Shown: positions 1 through 7,744 of the stretch, in pieces
Numbering within the stretch: the stretch's first letter is position 1
How the letters are laid out: each line of letters begins with the position of its first letter
Assembly (NCBI GenBank): GCA_934457415.1
Contig: CAKSHM010000008.1
Coordinates: 1 to 64,000, forward strand
Direction: 5' to 3'
Length of the DNA stretch: 64,000 bases
Source of the DNA: an uncultured Eubacteriales bacterium
GTDB taxonomy: Bacteria > Bacillota > Clostridia > Oscillospirales > Acutalibacteraceae
Position numbers and translations under genes: made by a program
The notes under the pieces: model-generated
Told to the model about the DNA's origin: nothing
The model's database searches: none
What the model saw: only the letters and a program-made list of their open reading frames with translations

Positions 1-334
1 TTCTGATTGAAATTAAACACAAACAGATTTTCAAAGTTTAAAGTCATATTTTTTGAATAATTACTCCCAAAAGTTTCATTAAGGCTGATATTAATGAGAA
101 AATCTTTTATTTTAAGCCTATTTTACGACTTTAGATAAAGGCCTGCAAAGCCCTTATCCGCAGCTTAATTCTGGATATGGCTCTAAAGGTTGTAAAGAAA
201 AAGCTTTTATGGAAAAAAGGTTGGCCAATTTTTGGCCAACGAAGTATAAAAATATAGCCCAAAATAAAGAAAAACAAAAAATAACTTTTTGCAAAAATCC
301 TTTATTTAAGCCTTTTTCAAAGTCTAATAAGATT
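1..334. other. Non-coding stretch, no gene seen
   Basis: I see no credible coding region here. The only open frame, running leftwards from 402, is the antisense translation of a tRNA remnant and not a protein. The stretch is AT-rich and contains one clear palindrome at 220-240. If the tRNA fragment that follows marks an integration boundary, these bases would be the end of an inserted element or its scar; that is inference. Confidence 0.5.
220..240. repeat. Short palindrome, 9-bp arms
   Basis: GTTGGCCAA at 220-228 is repeated as its exact reverse complement at 232-240, with a 3-base spacer. It could be a protein-binding operator or part of an element end. It has no T-tract, so it is not an obvious terminator. 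Confidence 0.5.
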
Positions 335-390
335 GTACTCTCGGGCTCATAACCCGAAGACCGTTGGTTCAAGTCCAGCCCTCGCAACCA
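335..390 (+). pseudogene. 3' remnant of initiator tRNA-fMet (CAT anticodon)
   Basis: The sequence holds an intact anticodon arm (TCGGG / loop CTCATAA / CCCGA), an intact T arm (GTTGG, TTCAAGT, CCAGC), the 3' acceptor strand CCTCGCA, discriminator A and an encoded CCA end. The run of three G-C pairs next to the CAT loop is the hallmark of initiator tRNA. The 5' acceptor strand (expected TGCGAGG) and a normal D arm are missing upstream, so it cannot fold into a full tRNA. It is a decayed copy, or the displaced 3' half left by an element that integrated into the tRNA gene. The native terminator follows directly. Confidence 0.75.
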
Positions 391-392
391 TG

Positions 393-425
393 AAAAAAGC
401 AATTGCTCTTAGCAATTGCTTTTTT
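393..425 (+). terminator. Intrinsic terminator of the tRNA remnant
   Basis: A perfect 15-bp stem (AAAAAAGCAATTGCT at 393-407 paired with 411-425) with a 3-base loop ends in a run of six T. It starts 3 bases after the tRNA CCA end, as expected for the original terminator of that tRNA gene. Confidence 0.85.
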
Positions 426-430
426 CAGTT

Positions 431-605
431 ATATTCGCCTTACGGCGAGTGATATTGCTACGCAGTGATATTCGGCTTTTTGTCGAGTGATATTTGCTTC
501 GCAAGTGTGAGGGCGAATATAATATCACTGTGAGCTTTAGCGGACAATATCACTTTTGCCGCGGCTAAAAATATCACGCCGAGCACGGCTCGGCATATTA
601 CTGTC
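431..605. repeat. Palindrome-rich repeat block
   Basis: The block carries several copies of GTGATAT on the left (about 450-495) and several of the reverse complement ATATCAC on the right (about 520-575), so the whole stretch can fold back on itself. Mini-hairpins lie between them: cgccTTACggcg, tgctACgca, ttgctTCGcaa and ccgagCACggctcgg. It lies immediately upstream of a four-helix-bundle gene. From general knowledge I associate such structured repeats with that gene family in Clostridia genomes. It may be a non-autonomous element or a structured leader. Confidence 0.6.
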
Positions 606-653
606 CCTTTACAAATAGGAAATATTATGATATATTTCATTTAGTGATGAATA

Positions 654-971
654 ATGTCAGATAGCATTTTGCGCTGTAAATCAAAGGACTTTGCAAAGAA
701 AATTGTATTTCTTTGCCGTGATACTAAAACCAAAACGAAAGAATCGGTATTAACAAATCAGCTTTTGCGCTCCGGAACGAGCATCGGGGCAAATGTTTAT
801 GAGGCCCAGTACGCCCAAGGCAAAAAGGATTTTATCTCAAAGCTGGAAATAGCACAAAAGGAATGTTTTGAAACAGAATATTGGCTTGATCTTCTTTTTG
901 AAACCGGTTATATCGAGAAATCAATATACAAACCTTTGCAAAACCAATGCGGTGCATTTACCTTTTTTTAA
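654..971 (+). CDS. Four-helix-bundle protein (23S rRNA IVS / bAvd type), C-terminally damaged
   Basis: This 105-residue protein matches the small TIGR02436-type four-helix bundle family, whose members sit in 23S rRNA intervening sequences or near diversity-generating and repeat elements; their biochemical role is not established. The diagnostic centre is visible: RSGTSIGANVYEA followed by an acidic/aromatic helix (KLEIAQKECFETEYWLDLL). Family members usually run about 115-125 residues and end in a basic helix. Here the last residues are QCGAFTFF, unlike the family, and the gene stops just before a fragment of an unrelated gene, so the 3' end was probably lost at a junction. The palindromic block upstream belongs with it. 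Confidence 0.65.
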   Translation: MSDSILRCKSKDFAKKIVFLCRDTKTKTKESVLTNQLLRSGTSIGANVYEAQYAQGKKDFISKLEIAQKECFETEYWLDLLFETGYIEKSIYKPLQNQCGAFTFF

Positions 972-982
972 TTCTGTTACCA

Positions 983-1307
983 TTAGCTTCCCCTTTTTAG
1001 TTTTTTTATTATTGAATCTTTTTCATCCTTTGACAATAATGTAAACCATAACATTACAAAATAAATCAGGCAAAAAATCGCTCCGAAAAATAAAAGCTTA
1101 AAAAACGAATCAATATTTATGAATGAAATTATCAAAGCTCCGTAAACCGAAGTTGCCAAAACAGCAGGAATAAATTTAATCATACTTTTCCAAAATTCAA
1201 TCATATCCAGCCCTATAACTTTATGATAATAAATATTCATTATTATCCCGTTACAAACCACAAGAGAAACAGCTGTTCCTATGATAACGGTCCAGATTGC
1301 GTTTTAA
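983..1307 (-). pseudogene. C-terminal fragment of a polysaccharide flippase (Wzx/RfbX type)
   Basis: Reading leftwards from about 1307 the frame gives AIWTVIIGTAVSLVVCNGI, then the MNIYYHKVIGLDM motif and two hydrophobic segments ending in a lysine-rich tail (KKLKRGS). That is the C-terminal end of MATE-like oligosaccharide flippases used for capsule or cell-wall polysaccharide export. There is an in-frame stop at about 1308 and no start or N-terminal helices, so only the last quarter of the gene remains. It abuts a fragment of another gene reading the other way, which implies a deletion or recombination junction near 1305. Confidence 0.6.
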
Positions 1308-1654
1308 GCTTAAGTGAAAACCAATATATCTATTCGGCCATTATTATAAGAAAAGGAACTACTGTGAACTCTTTAGTGTTTAAACCACAATTAGAAGAAG
1401 GTTCAGCTGTAACAGAATACAAAAAATATCTGAACAATTTTTCTGATATTACCTTATCCGTAGCCAATAACCTCTCAAGTGAAACACAGGTCTTTGAAAT
1501 AAAAGATAACGGCTCAGTGAACGGAATTCAATGTAAAAATGAAATACAGCTTTCCGTTAACAGTGACAGATTAAAAATTTTTGCGGAATATAATAAAGAC
1601 ATAAACAAAGCATTTTCCGAACTTCAGGCCCTGATGCTCGATTCGCAAAACTAA
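1304..1654 (+). pseudogene. 3' remnant of a secreted/surface protein
   Basis: From about 1304 the frame gives about 115 residues, including a tail typical of carbohydrate-binding beta-sandwich domains (VNSLVFKPQLEEGSAVTEY), then a serine/asparagine-rich region and an end at QALMLDSQN. The codons upstream of 1304 in this frame are antisense to the flippase fragment, so the gene has lost its start. I do not know the parent gene. The PQLEEGS...EY motif is common at the ends of CBM_4_9-like modules in clostridial surface and phage-like proteins. Confidence 0.45.
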
Positions 1655-1683
1655 TCAAAATCACAGGATAAATTTTCCTATCA

Positions 1684-1974
1684 TTAAAAGATACCCGTAC
1701 CTGTAAGCCGCACCGACAGTACAAATCCGAACCTTTTACCGATTGGTTTAAGGTTCGGATTTGTCAATTTATCTCTGCCGCATTCAGCAAGGCGAGGGCT
1801 TTTTTTTATATACGCAACAACCTTTTTGTCAAGTTCTTCTTGACGGTGTTCTTCTTCCTCCTCATATTCAAGAACTTCTTTGTAATACTTTTCAGCCTCT
1901 CTTGGAAACACTGAGAAGTAGAGTGCAGCCTGATGTTTGCAAATAATACGCTTTCCTTTGGCATGAGGACAAGA
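1684..1974 (-). pseudogene. Fragment of a SWIM zinc-finger protein
   Basis: The frame contains CPHAKGKRIICKH, the second half of a SWIM zinc-binding motif, followed by the acidic helix FPREAEKYYKEVLEYEEEEE and a basic segment. SWIM proteins bind nucleic acid or partner proteins through zinc. An in-frame stop lies just before the first cysteine pair, and no N-terminal part remains. Downstream, the family sequence is replaced after about KKSPRLA by residues that simply translate a perfect hairpin (1721-1764), suggesting that something inserted there or that the gene was cut at it. Not expected to be functional. Confidence 0.6.
1721..1764. repeat. Perfect 15-bp inverted repeat
   Basis: ACAAATCCGAACCTT at 1721-1735 is matched exactly by its reverse complement at 1750-1764, with a 14-base spacer. 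There is no T-tract on either side, which argues against a simple intrinsic terminator. It sits at the breakpoint of the SWIM-protein fragment and may be part of a small mobile repeat. It could also be the 3' end structure of the long minus-strand locus that ends at 2018. Confidence 0.6.
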
Positions 1975-2017
1975 TTATTCGGGTGTCAGGCATTAAATAA
2001 AACTGTTCGTTTTGATT

Positions 2018-3307
2018 TTAATCAATATTTTTCATTATACAGTACCCGTTTGGTTCTACCTTTAGTTTACCTTGAGCGCTGTCAGCATAGTTTGAGAATA
2101 TTATATTTCCGGATAACTCAGTTTTGTAACATTCTTTGCCCAAATTGAATACTGCTGTTAAAATGCCTTCTTTAAGTTGTCTCCTGAAAGCAATAACATT
2201 TTCTGATGATGATAGCATTTCAGTTCCAGCAATTTGAAGCTCAGGATATTCTTTTCTCATTTTATTGAGAGTTTTTATTAGTTCTATTCTTCTTTTTCCT
2301 TTTTTCGTCTGGGCATTCATCCAGTTAAGCGAATTATGACCGTATTCTCTGTTGCCCATAATTTTATTGACGGATGTATCGCAAAACTCGTTTCCGTTCC
2401 AAATAAACGGAACACCGTTTAAAGTATAACATAGCGCAATATATGCTTCAAATTTATCCGTGCCCAATACGCGTTCTAATCTTGCTACACCGGCAGTAGA
2501 AGCTAAATCATGGTTTTCTGCAAATCTGATGAATTTTCCGCTCTTGGCGAACTCTTCGGACATTCTGTTTTTCCACTCGGCAACTGATATCTTCCCTGTA
2601 ATCAAATAGTATGAATTAGGCTCTGTTATCATATCATTATCGGTGTAAATCATATCAAATCCGTAATTTAACGAATCTCGGTTATATCCTTCATTTATCA
2701 TCAAAACATCCGGATTTATTGCTTTAACCCTTTTAATACCTTCCTCCCAAAAATCTATCGGAACCCAATCTCCGCTGTCACAGCGGAAACCGTCTGCATT
2801 ACAATCCTTAATAAAATAGATCATATTCTCCCAAAGATATTCCCTTGCTCTTTGATTATTAAAGTTGATTCTTGCAAATGGCCAACGTTCTGCAATGGGT
2901 ATATTTCCGTTTTCGTCACGAATAAGAAAATCGCGATCTTCCGCTAAATGATAAATATTTCTACCGCAATGTAAGTATACAAGATCGATAATAATTTTTA
3001 AGCCGTATTTGTGCGCAGAATTTATAAAGCTTTTAAAATCATCGTTTGTACCGTATTCTTTATCAATATTAAAAAAGTCGACTAGCTTATAAGGACAGGC
3101 AGGATTATCAATACATTCTTTTTTCCAGCTCCATGTATTAACATCAGTATCCCTGTCCGCTTCTGTAACCGGAAGAATATAAACATATTCAAATCCAAGT
3201 TCAGCCACATACGGCAATAATTTTTCGGCTGCCTTCAGAGTCCCTGCGGGTGTAAAAGTCCTCATAGACATTTGATAAATAGACCTGCACTTCTTTATAT
3301 TATTCAT
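2018..3307 (-). CDS. GH13 alpha-amylase-family glycosidase
   Basis: This 429-residue cytoplasmic protein has no signal peptide. It is a compact (beta/alpha)8 GH13 enzyme acting on alpha-glucosidic linkages; exact specificity is not readable. The family blocks are present: region I around D108-H113 (IIIDLVYLH), nucleophile D177 in GFRCDSGDW, acid/base E206 in MINEGYN, and the transition-state pair H266-D267 in FAENHD. A short C-terminal beta domain follows. It is the last gene of the long minus-strand glycan locus, with an AAGGAG site 11 bases before the ATG. Its companions (GH31, GH37) suggest final hydrolysis of alpha-gluco-oligosaccharides. Confidence 0.88.
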   Translation of the reverse strand: MNNIKKCRSIYQMSMRTFTPAGTLKAAEKLLPYVAELGFEYVYILPVTEADRDTDVNTWSWKKECIDNPACPYKLVDFFNIDKEYGTNDDFKSFINSAHKYGLKIIIDLVYLHCGRNIYHLAEDRDFLIRDENGNIPIAERWPFARINFNNQRAREYLWENMIYFIKDCNADGFRCDSGDWVPIDFWEEGIKRVKAINPDVLMINEGYNRDSLNYGFDMIYTDNDMITEPNSYYLITGKISVAEWKNRMSEEFAKSGKFIRFAENHDLASTAGVARLERVLGTDKFEAYIALCYTLNGVPFIWNGNEFCDTSVNKIMGNREYGHNSLNWMNAQTKKGKRRIELIKTLNKMRKEYPELQIAGTEMLSSSENVIAFRRQLKEGILTAVFNLGKECYKTELSGNIIFSNYADSAQGKLKVEPNGYCIMKNID

Positions 3308-3385
3308 AATAGTTTTTCTCCTTTATTACAGTTCAAATTCTTTATTCGAAAATCAATTTAAAATTTCGATTATGTTTTTTCAGAA

Positions 3386-3481
3386 CTATTTTATAATCAG
3401 CATTTCATCAACAGCACCGAGTAGTGCCTTATGCTCCTGTTCGGGGCAGAAATTGTATATATTCTTTTCATTTCTCTCCAC
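3386..3481 (-). CDS. Possible 31-residue peptide, unknown
   Basis: The gap between the GH13 and GH31 genes contains a short open frame from a GTG to a TAG. Its translation begins VERNEKNIYNFCPEQEHKAL and ends DEMLIIK, with codon use like the neighbours. The GTG lies 3 bases after the GH31 stop, so it could be translationally coupled. It could equally be a fragment of a lost gene or chance. I recognise no family. Confidence 0.25.
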   Translation of the reverse strand: MERNEKNIYNFCPEQEHKALLGAVDEMLIIK

Positions 3482-3484
3482 TGC

Positions 3485-5821
3485 CTACCACACTGCGCCT
3501 TTTACCGCATAGCTTACCTGAGAATGCATAAGTATGTCAAAAATTCTGTCCTTAGCGGAAGAATTATCTGTTTCAAGCGAATTTTCGCCTGAAATTTCAA
3601 ATACAATCTCCGCGCAGGTCGGTATATTCCCGATTGAAACGCTTACGGTGTTTGTTTTTTTATCAAAGCTCAATTTACATTCGGTTTTTTTGCCGTTTAC
3701 AAAAACCTTAACTGCTATGCTTTCGGAAAAACCTCTGAACATAACTGTCCAATTTCTGTTTTTAGGTATAAGGGAGGTTTTTCCTTGTGCCGAATGAATA
3801 GTTAAAACAGCAGTTTTTCCCCATTTAAGCGAAAACTCCGTTGTTACATATTCTCCGTCTCTATATTCATTTCCATCCCCCGAATCCTCATATAACTCAA
3901 AGCTGTTATCAGCTCCGGGAAACACATATATCGTCATATCTGTCTTGTTCCCGAGCATGTTATCGCCGTTATAATTTTCAGTCGGGACAATGGCTCCTGC
4001 TTTTGCGAAAACAGGATATTCCGATAAACAGCGATGCACCTTAACCGTTCTTTCACCACTGTAAATAAGACCCGTGAAAAAGTCTATCCATTTTCCCTTC
4101 GGGAACCACACATCAACAGCGGAAAGCATCGTTGACGAATCTGTGCCGGATGTTATGGGCGCCACAAGTAATTCACTTCCAAACCAATATTGATTTTTAA
4201 ATGAATACGCTTCGTCGCAATCGGGATAAGTATAGTACAACGGTCGGATCAAAGGCTCTAAATCTTTATGAACGCAATAATTCATCGTATAGATGTACGG
4301 GAACAGCCTGTGCCTTAGCCTCAGCCAGTTCTCTGCAATACCTTTGCACAAATCATTCAAATTCCACGGTTCTTTACCTGCAAACCGATTGTTAGCGGAA
4401 TGAAGTCTGTTAATAGGAGAAAATACTCCAAGCTGAATCCAGCGCACCTGAAGCTCGTCATTCCTGTATCCGTTCATGTGACCGCCTATATCGTGACTCC
4501 ACCAGCCGTAACCGATGTTCGACGCGGTCGCCGTAAAATACGGTTGAAAATCAAGCGATTCCCATGTAACAATAGTATCTCCGGAAAAACCTACGGGATA
4601 TCTGTGCGAACCCGGTCCGCTGTAACGTGAGAAAAACATTGGCCGTTTGCCGTTTCGCATTATATCAAGTATATGCAGATGATTTATAAGCCACAGCGGA
4701 GACATTGTTTCAAGCTCATTCTTCGGGTGTTCGTCATCGTGTACCCACCAATAATCGTCGCCCTGCTGCCAATCCATCCACCAGAAGTTCACTCCGTCCT
4801 TTTCATACGGATGCAGCAGAATATCAAAGTAATTCTTCATAAACTCAGGGTTTAAAACATCAAATTTTATCAGCTTTTTAGTTTTTGGATCAACGCCGCA
4901 CGCAAGCGCCATTTTCTCATACATATCCTCATGACAGCCTATTCCGTTTGAAGGATGTAAATTAAGCGCGGTTTTCAAACTATGTTTTTTTAAAAATACC
5001 AAAAACTCCTTATAATCCGGAAACAGCTCTTTATTCCATGAATATCCGGTCCAGCCCTTCCAAAACCGCTGGTCGTCTATATAAGCCTCTTTCGGTGTAT
5101 TCAGGGTATGCCAATCCATATCCACTACTGCAACGGAAAATGGTATTTTTTCTTTTTGAAAACGTTCGATTAAATCGCAATATTCCTGTTGAGTATATTT
5201 ATGATATCTACTCCACCAATTGCCGAGTGCATATGACGGAAGCAGAGGAGGGATTCCGGTCAATCGGTAAAAATCCGCAATACATCCTTTATAGTCGTGA
5301 CCGTAAGCAAATACATAACAATCGATTTCTTCGGTATCTCTGTTTTTAAACCAGCCGTTCTCAGTAAGCAAAAGGGAACGGCTGTCGTCAAGAACGGTTA
5401 TACCGCCCCTTGAGCAAACTCCGTCTTCCAATTCTATAGCGCCGTTAATTCCGTCAAGAGTGGAGACGGTTCCCTTTAATTGTCTGATTTCTTCTCCGAA
5501 ATTCCACCGAGTTGACGGTGATTGCCTTAATTCCACAGATAAGGAATCTTTAGTAAGAAAAGAACCGTTTTTATATTTCAGGGTTAAATATTCGGTTTTT
5601 ATTTCTGTTATATCGCCGCTCCTCGCAATTGTAAAACTACTTTCAGGAAAACTTCTGTAAAAAACGACCTGCGAAGCTTCGTCGGTAAACCTTGCCGATT
5701 TATCATATTCAATACGGATAAGGCGTCCGGTTAAAACCGTGAAACGGCACGAGCCTACGGTGATAATATTTTTTGGCAGCGCTTTACCCTCAGTTTTCCA
5801 TTTAAAACGTTCGTAAGTCAT
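3485..5821 (-). CDS. GH31 family alpha-glycosidase
   Basis: This 778-residue enzyme has the GH31 layout: an N-terminal beta-sandwich (about 1-190), a TIM barrel (about 195-540) and C-terminal beta domains. The barrel shows the nucleophile D350 in WWMDWQQ and the acid/base D415 in GFSGD. The usual WxDMNE block of alpha-glucosidases/xylosidases is replaced by WMDWQQ, a variant seen in less-studied GH31 branches, so alpha-glucosidase is only one possibility beside alpha-galactosidase-like or other specificities. There is no signal peptide, so it should act on imported oligosaccharides. An AGGTGATGAAAA ribosome site precedes the ATG, and the SGNH esterase gene ends 22 bases upstream. Confidence 0.9.
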   Translation of the reverse strand: MTYERFKWKTEGKALPKNIITVGSCRFTVLTGRLIRIEYDKSARFTDEASQVVFYRSFPESSFTIARSGDITEIKTEYLTLKYKNGSFLTKDSLSVELRQSPSTRWNFGEEIRQLKGTVSTLDGINGAIELEDGVCSRGGITVLDDSRSLLLTENGWFKNRDTEEIDCYVFAYGHDYKGCIADFYRLTGIPPLLPSYALGNWWSRYHKYTQQEYCDLIERFQKEKIPFSVAVVDMDWHTLNTPKEAYIDDQRFWKGWTGYSWNKELFPDYKEFLVFLKKHSLKTALNLHPSNGIGCHEDMYEKMALACGVDPKTKKLIKFDVLNPEFMKNYFDILLHPYEKDGVNFWWMDWQQGDDYWWVHDDEHPKNELETMSPLWLINHLHILDIMRNGKRPMFFSRYSGPGSHRYPVGFSGDTIVTWESLDFQPYFTATASNIGYGWWSHDIGGHMNGYRNDELQVRWIQLGVFSPINRLHSANNRFAGKEPWNLNDLCKGIAENWLRLRHRLFPYIYTMNYCVHKDLEPLIRPLYYTYPDCDEAYSFKNQYWFGSELLVAPITSGTDSSTMLSAVDVWFPKGKWIDFFTGLIYSGERTVKVHRCLSEYPVFAKAGAIVPTENYNGDNMLGNKTDMTIYVFPGADNSFELYEDSGDGNEYRDGEYVTTEFSLKWGKTAVLTIHSAQGKTSLIPKNRNWTVMFRGFSESIAVKVFVNGKKTECKLSFDKKTNTVSVSIGNIPTCAEIVFEISGENSLETDNSSAKDRIFDILMHSQVSYAVKGAVW

Positions 5822-5843
5822 TTTTCATCACCTGTTTATAATA

Positions 5844-6491
5844 CTAAAGACATTTTAAGAAAGAGACGATTTTTTTTGCCAAAAGCGCATGCCCTGCATC
5901 ATTCGGATGCAGACCGTCGGGCATATAGGTTTCTTTTACAATCTGTATGCGCGGCTGTATTCCGCTTTGTGCATAAAGATCCAAAAGCGGAAAAGAATAG
6001 TACTCCGCAATTTCGCGTATAACATTTATATAAGCTTTAAAATTACGTACATCGCACGGTTTATCCTCACCGCGCGGATTATCCTCGTTGCAGCGATGAA
6101 GAGGAGTCATAATTATTATCTGTTTACCGAGATATTTTTCCGTAAGATATGTGCAAAGTACGTTCCAAGCACCGTAAAACGAATCAGGTGTGAAATCCGA
6201 CATTTTTCCTATCGGCACCTCGCCGTGGAAATCATTAGTCCCGCCCAGAATTATAACAGCGTCCGCATCTGCATCCATTTGGGCTGAGCGTGAACAGAAG
6301 TCCTTGCCTATAACCTTTCCGTCAGGTGTATATTCTCTTGTTATTCTTGTGCCTCCGACACCGTAATTACGGCAAACAGCACCGCATTCCGATGCAATAA
6401 TACTTACAAAGCATTTATCATTGCTTGTTGTTCCCCACCCTTCGGTTATACTGTCACCCAAAAAATTGATTTTTTTGTTTTTTAATTCCAT
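5844..6491 (-). CDS. SGNH/GDSL-type esterase
   Basis: This 215-residue cytoplasmic hydrolase probably removes acetyl or other acyl groups from sugars. The four SGNH blocks are visible: GDSIT near the N-terminus (nucleophile serine at about residue 14), a glycine in block II (NYGVGGTR), GGTNDF with the block III asparagine, and the block V pair DGLHP near the C-terminus. I chose the ATG at 6491 because an AAGGAAG ribosome site lies 11 bases upstream. The longer frame from TTG at 6512 would put that site inside the coding region. It sits between trehalase-like and GH31 genes, so it may de-esterify oligosaccharides before hydrolysis. Confidence 0.82.
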   Translation of the reverse strand: MELKNKKINFLGDSITEGWGTTSNDKCFVSIIASECGAVCRNYGVGGTRITREYTPDGKVIGKDFCSRSAQMDADADAVIILGGTNDFHGEVPIGKMSDFTPDSFYGAWNVLCTYLTEKYLGKQIIIMTPLHRCNEDNPRGEDKPCDVRNFKAYINVIREIAEYYSFPLLDLYAQSGIQPRIQIVKETYMPDGLHPNDAGHALLAKKIVSFLKCL

Positions 6492-6508
6492 AGTAAATTG
6501 TACTTCCT

Positions 6509-7732
6509 TCAAATATTTTTAAAAAATAGATATACGCCTGATGTCCAACCCATCATTGCAGGAGCATTATAATCCTGATTTGCGACCTCTCCGGTGTTGC
6601 CATCGTATTTTTCCCAAAGGTTATTTGTTTTACTGAAAGAGGTGTCTATAAGATTTATGTATCTGTCGCGAACAGATTTTGCCGTTTCGTCAAGTCCGCA
6701 ATTTAAACAAGACTTATAGGCTATATACTGTATCGGCGGCCAAATATTAGGATAATCCCATTGAAATCCTTTTACATCTTTACCCGGGATGCTTGCGCTG
6801 ATCCCGTATTTTAAAAGCAACCTATTTATAAGATTTCTCATATTTTCCTTATCGGAAGTAATACCGGTAAATGCCGGATAAACAGATGCCGCGGATATTA
6901 CCTTACTAAATTCACCGGATTTAAAGTTATAATCCAAAAAAATTTTTTCATTTTCATTCCACATAAAACGCAGCATTTTTTCTTTTCTCAATTCGGCACG
7001 CTTGTTCCACAGCATGTCCTCTCCCTTATGGGTTATTTTTGAAAATTCAGACATCTGCATTTCAAATCCGTAGAGCAAGGAATTGAGGTCGACCGGATTA
7101 AAAAACTCGCCGTCAATACCAAATCGTGAATTACAATCCCAGCCGCTTTCAACGAAAGTACGAACAGAATGTGCAGCCTTACTTTTAAGTTCATAATTAT
7201 CGGTTGCAAATCCTCCCGTTCGTCTTGAATAGTCCTTATAAAGCTTTTCAATCGTCTCTGGGTCAATATCCTTATGGTTTCCGTAAAAATTCAATCCGTT
7301 AGAAGCCAAACGCTTTGTCTGCCAAAAATTATACTCTTTGCATAATGTATCGTAAGCTTTACCAAGCCAATTTATATCACCGATAGCATCGTAAATATCC
7401 TTGACTCCCAGATACAAAAACGGCGGCTGAGAACGGTTAAGATAAACTTTTAAATTGCCGTTCGGCATAAGTCCGTATTTATCCACCAGCCACAGCATAT
7501 TATCAATATTGCTTTTTGCGAGTTCAATATTTCCGTCCGCAATAAGCCCGACATTTGTAAAATAAGTATCCCAGTAATACATTTCAAGGAATTTATTATC
7601 GGTACACGGAACGGTATACGGAAACGGCAAACCGAGAAGCACATAATCTTCATTGGTAGCGCTTGGAATATCCTCTTTGTTGTTTCGTATGGTTTTTGCA
7701 AAGTTTTCTTTAATAAAATTCTTAACAGTCAT
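6509..7732 (-). CDS. GH37 (trehalase-like) glycosidase
   Basis: This roughly 407-residue (alpha/alpha)6-barrel protein is of the GH37/GH63 clan. Motifs close to the two trehalase signatures are present: MYYWDTYF near the N-terminus (signature 1) and QWDYPNIWPPIQY in the C-terminal half (signature 2). The end shows EKYDGNTGE and DYNAPAMMGWTSGVYL, equivalent to the conserved GGGEY/GFGW end of trehalases. It is shorter than most trehalases (500 or more) and lacks a signal peptide. True substrate could be trehalose or another alpha-glucoside or mannoside. Start: ATG at 7732 with AAGGA 9 bases upstream, rather than TTG at 7741. Confidence 0.75.
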   Translation of the reverse strand: MTVKNFIKENFAKTIRNNKEDIPSATNEDYVLLGLPFPYTVPCTDNKFLEMYYWDTYFTNVGLIADGNIELAKSNIDNMLWLVDKYGLMPNGNLKVYLNRSQPPFLYLGVKDIYDAIGDINWLGKAYDTLCKEYNFWQTKRLASNGLNFYGNHKDIDPETIEKLYKDYSRRTGGFATDNYELKSKAAHSVRTFVESGWDCNSRFGIDGEFFNPVDLNSLLYGFEMQMSEFSKITHKGEDMLWNKRAELRKEKMLRFMWNENEKIFLDYNFKSGEFSKVISAASVYPAFTGITSDKENMRNLINRLLLKYGISASIPGKDVKGFQWDYPNIWPPIQYIAYKSCLNCGLDETAKSVRDRYINLIDTSFSKTNNLWEKYDGNTGEVANQDYNAPAMMGWTSGVYLFFKNI

Positions 7733-7744
7733 TTGTTTCAATCC

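Noticed and set aside
154..402. Minus-strand open frame with LRGLDLNQRSSGYEPES
   Set aside because: This is a well-known spurious translation of the antisense strand of a tRNA; the DNA is the tRNA-fMet remnant and its flank.
458..640. Minus-strand 60-codon frame over the repeat block
   Set aside because: It only translates the palindromic repeat; there is no ribosome site and no protein-like composition.
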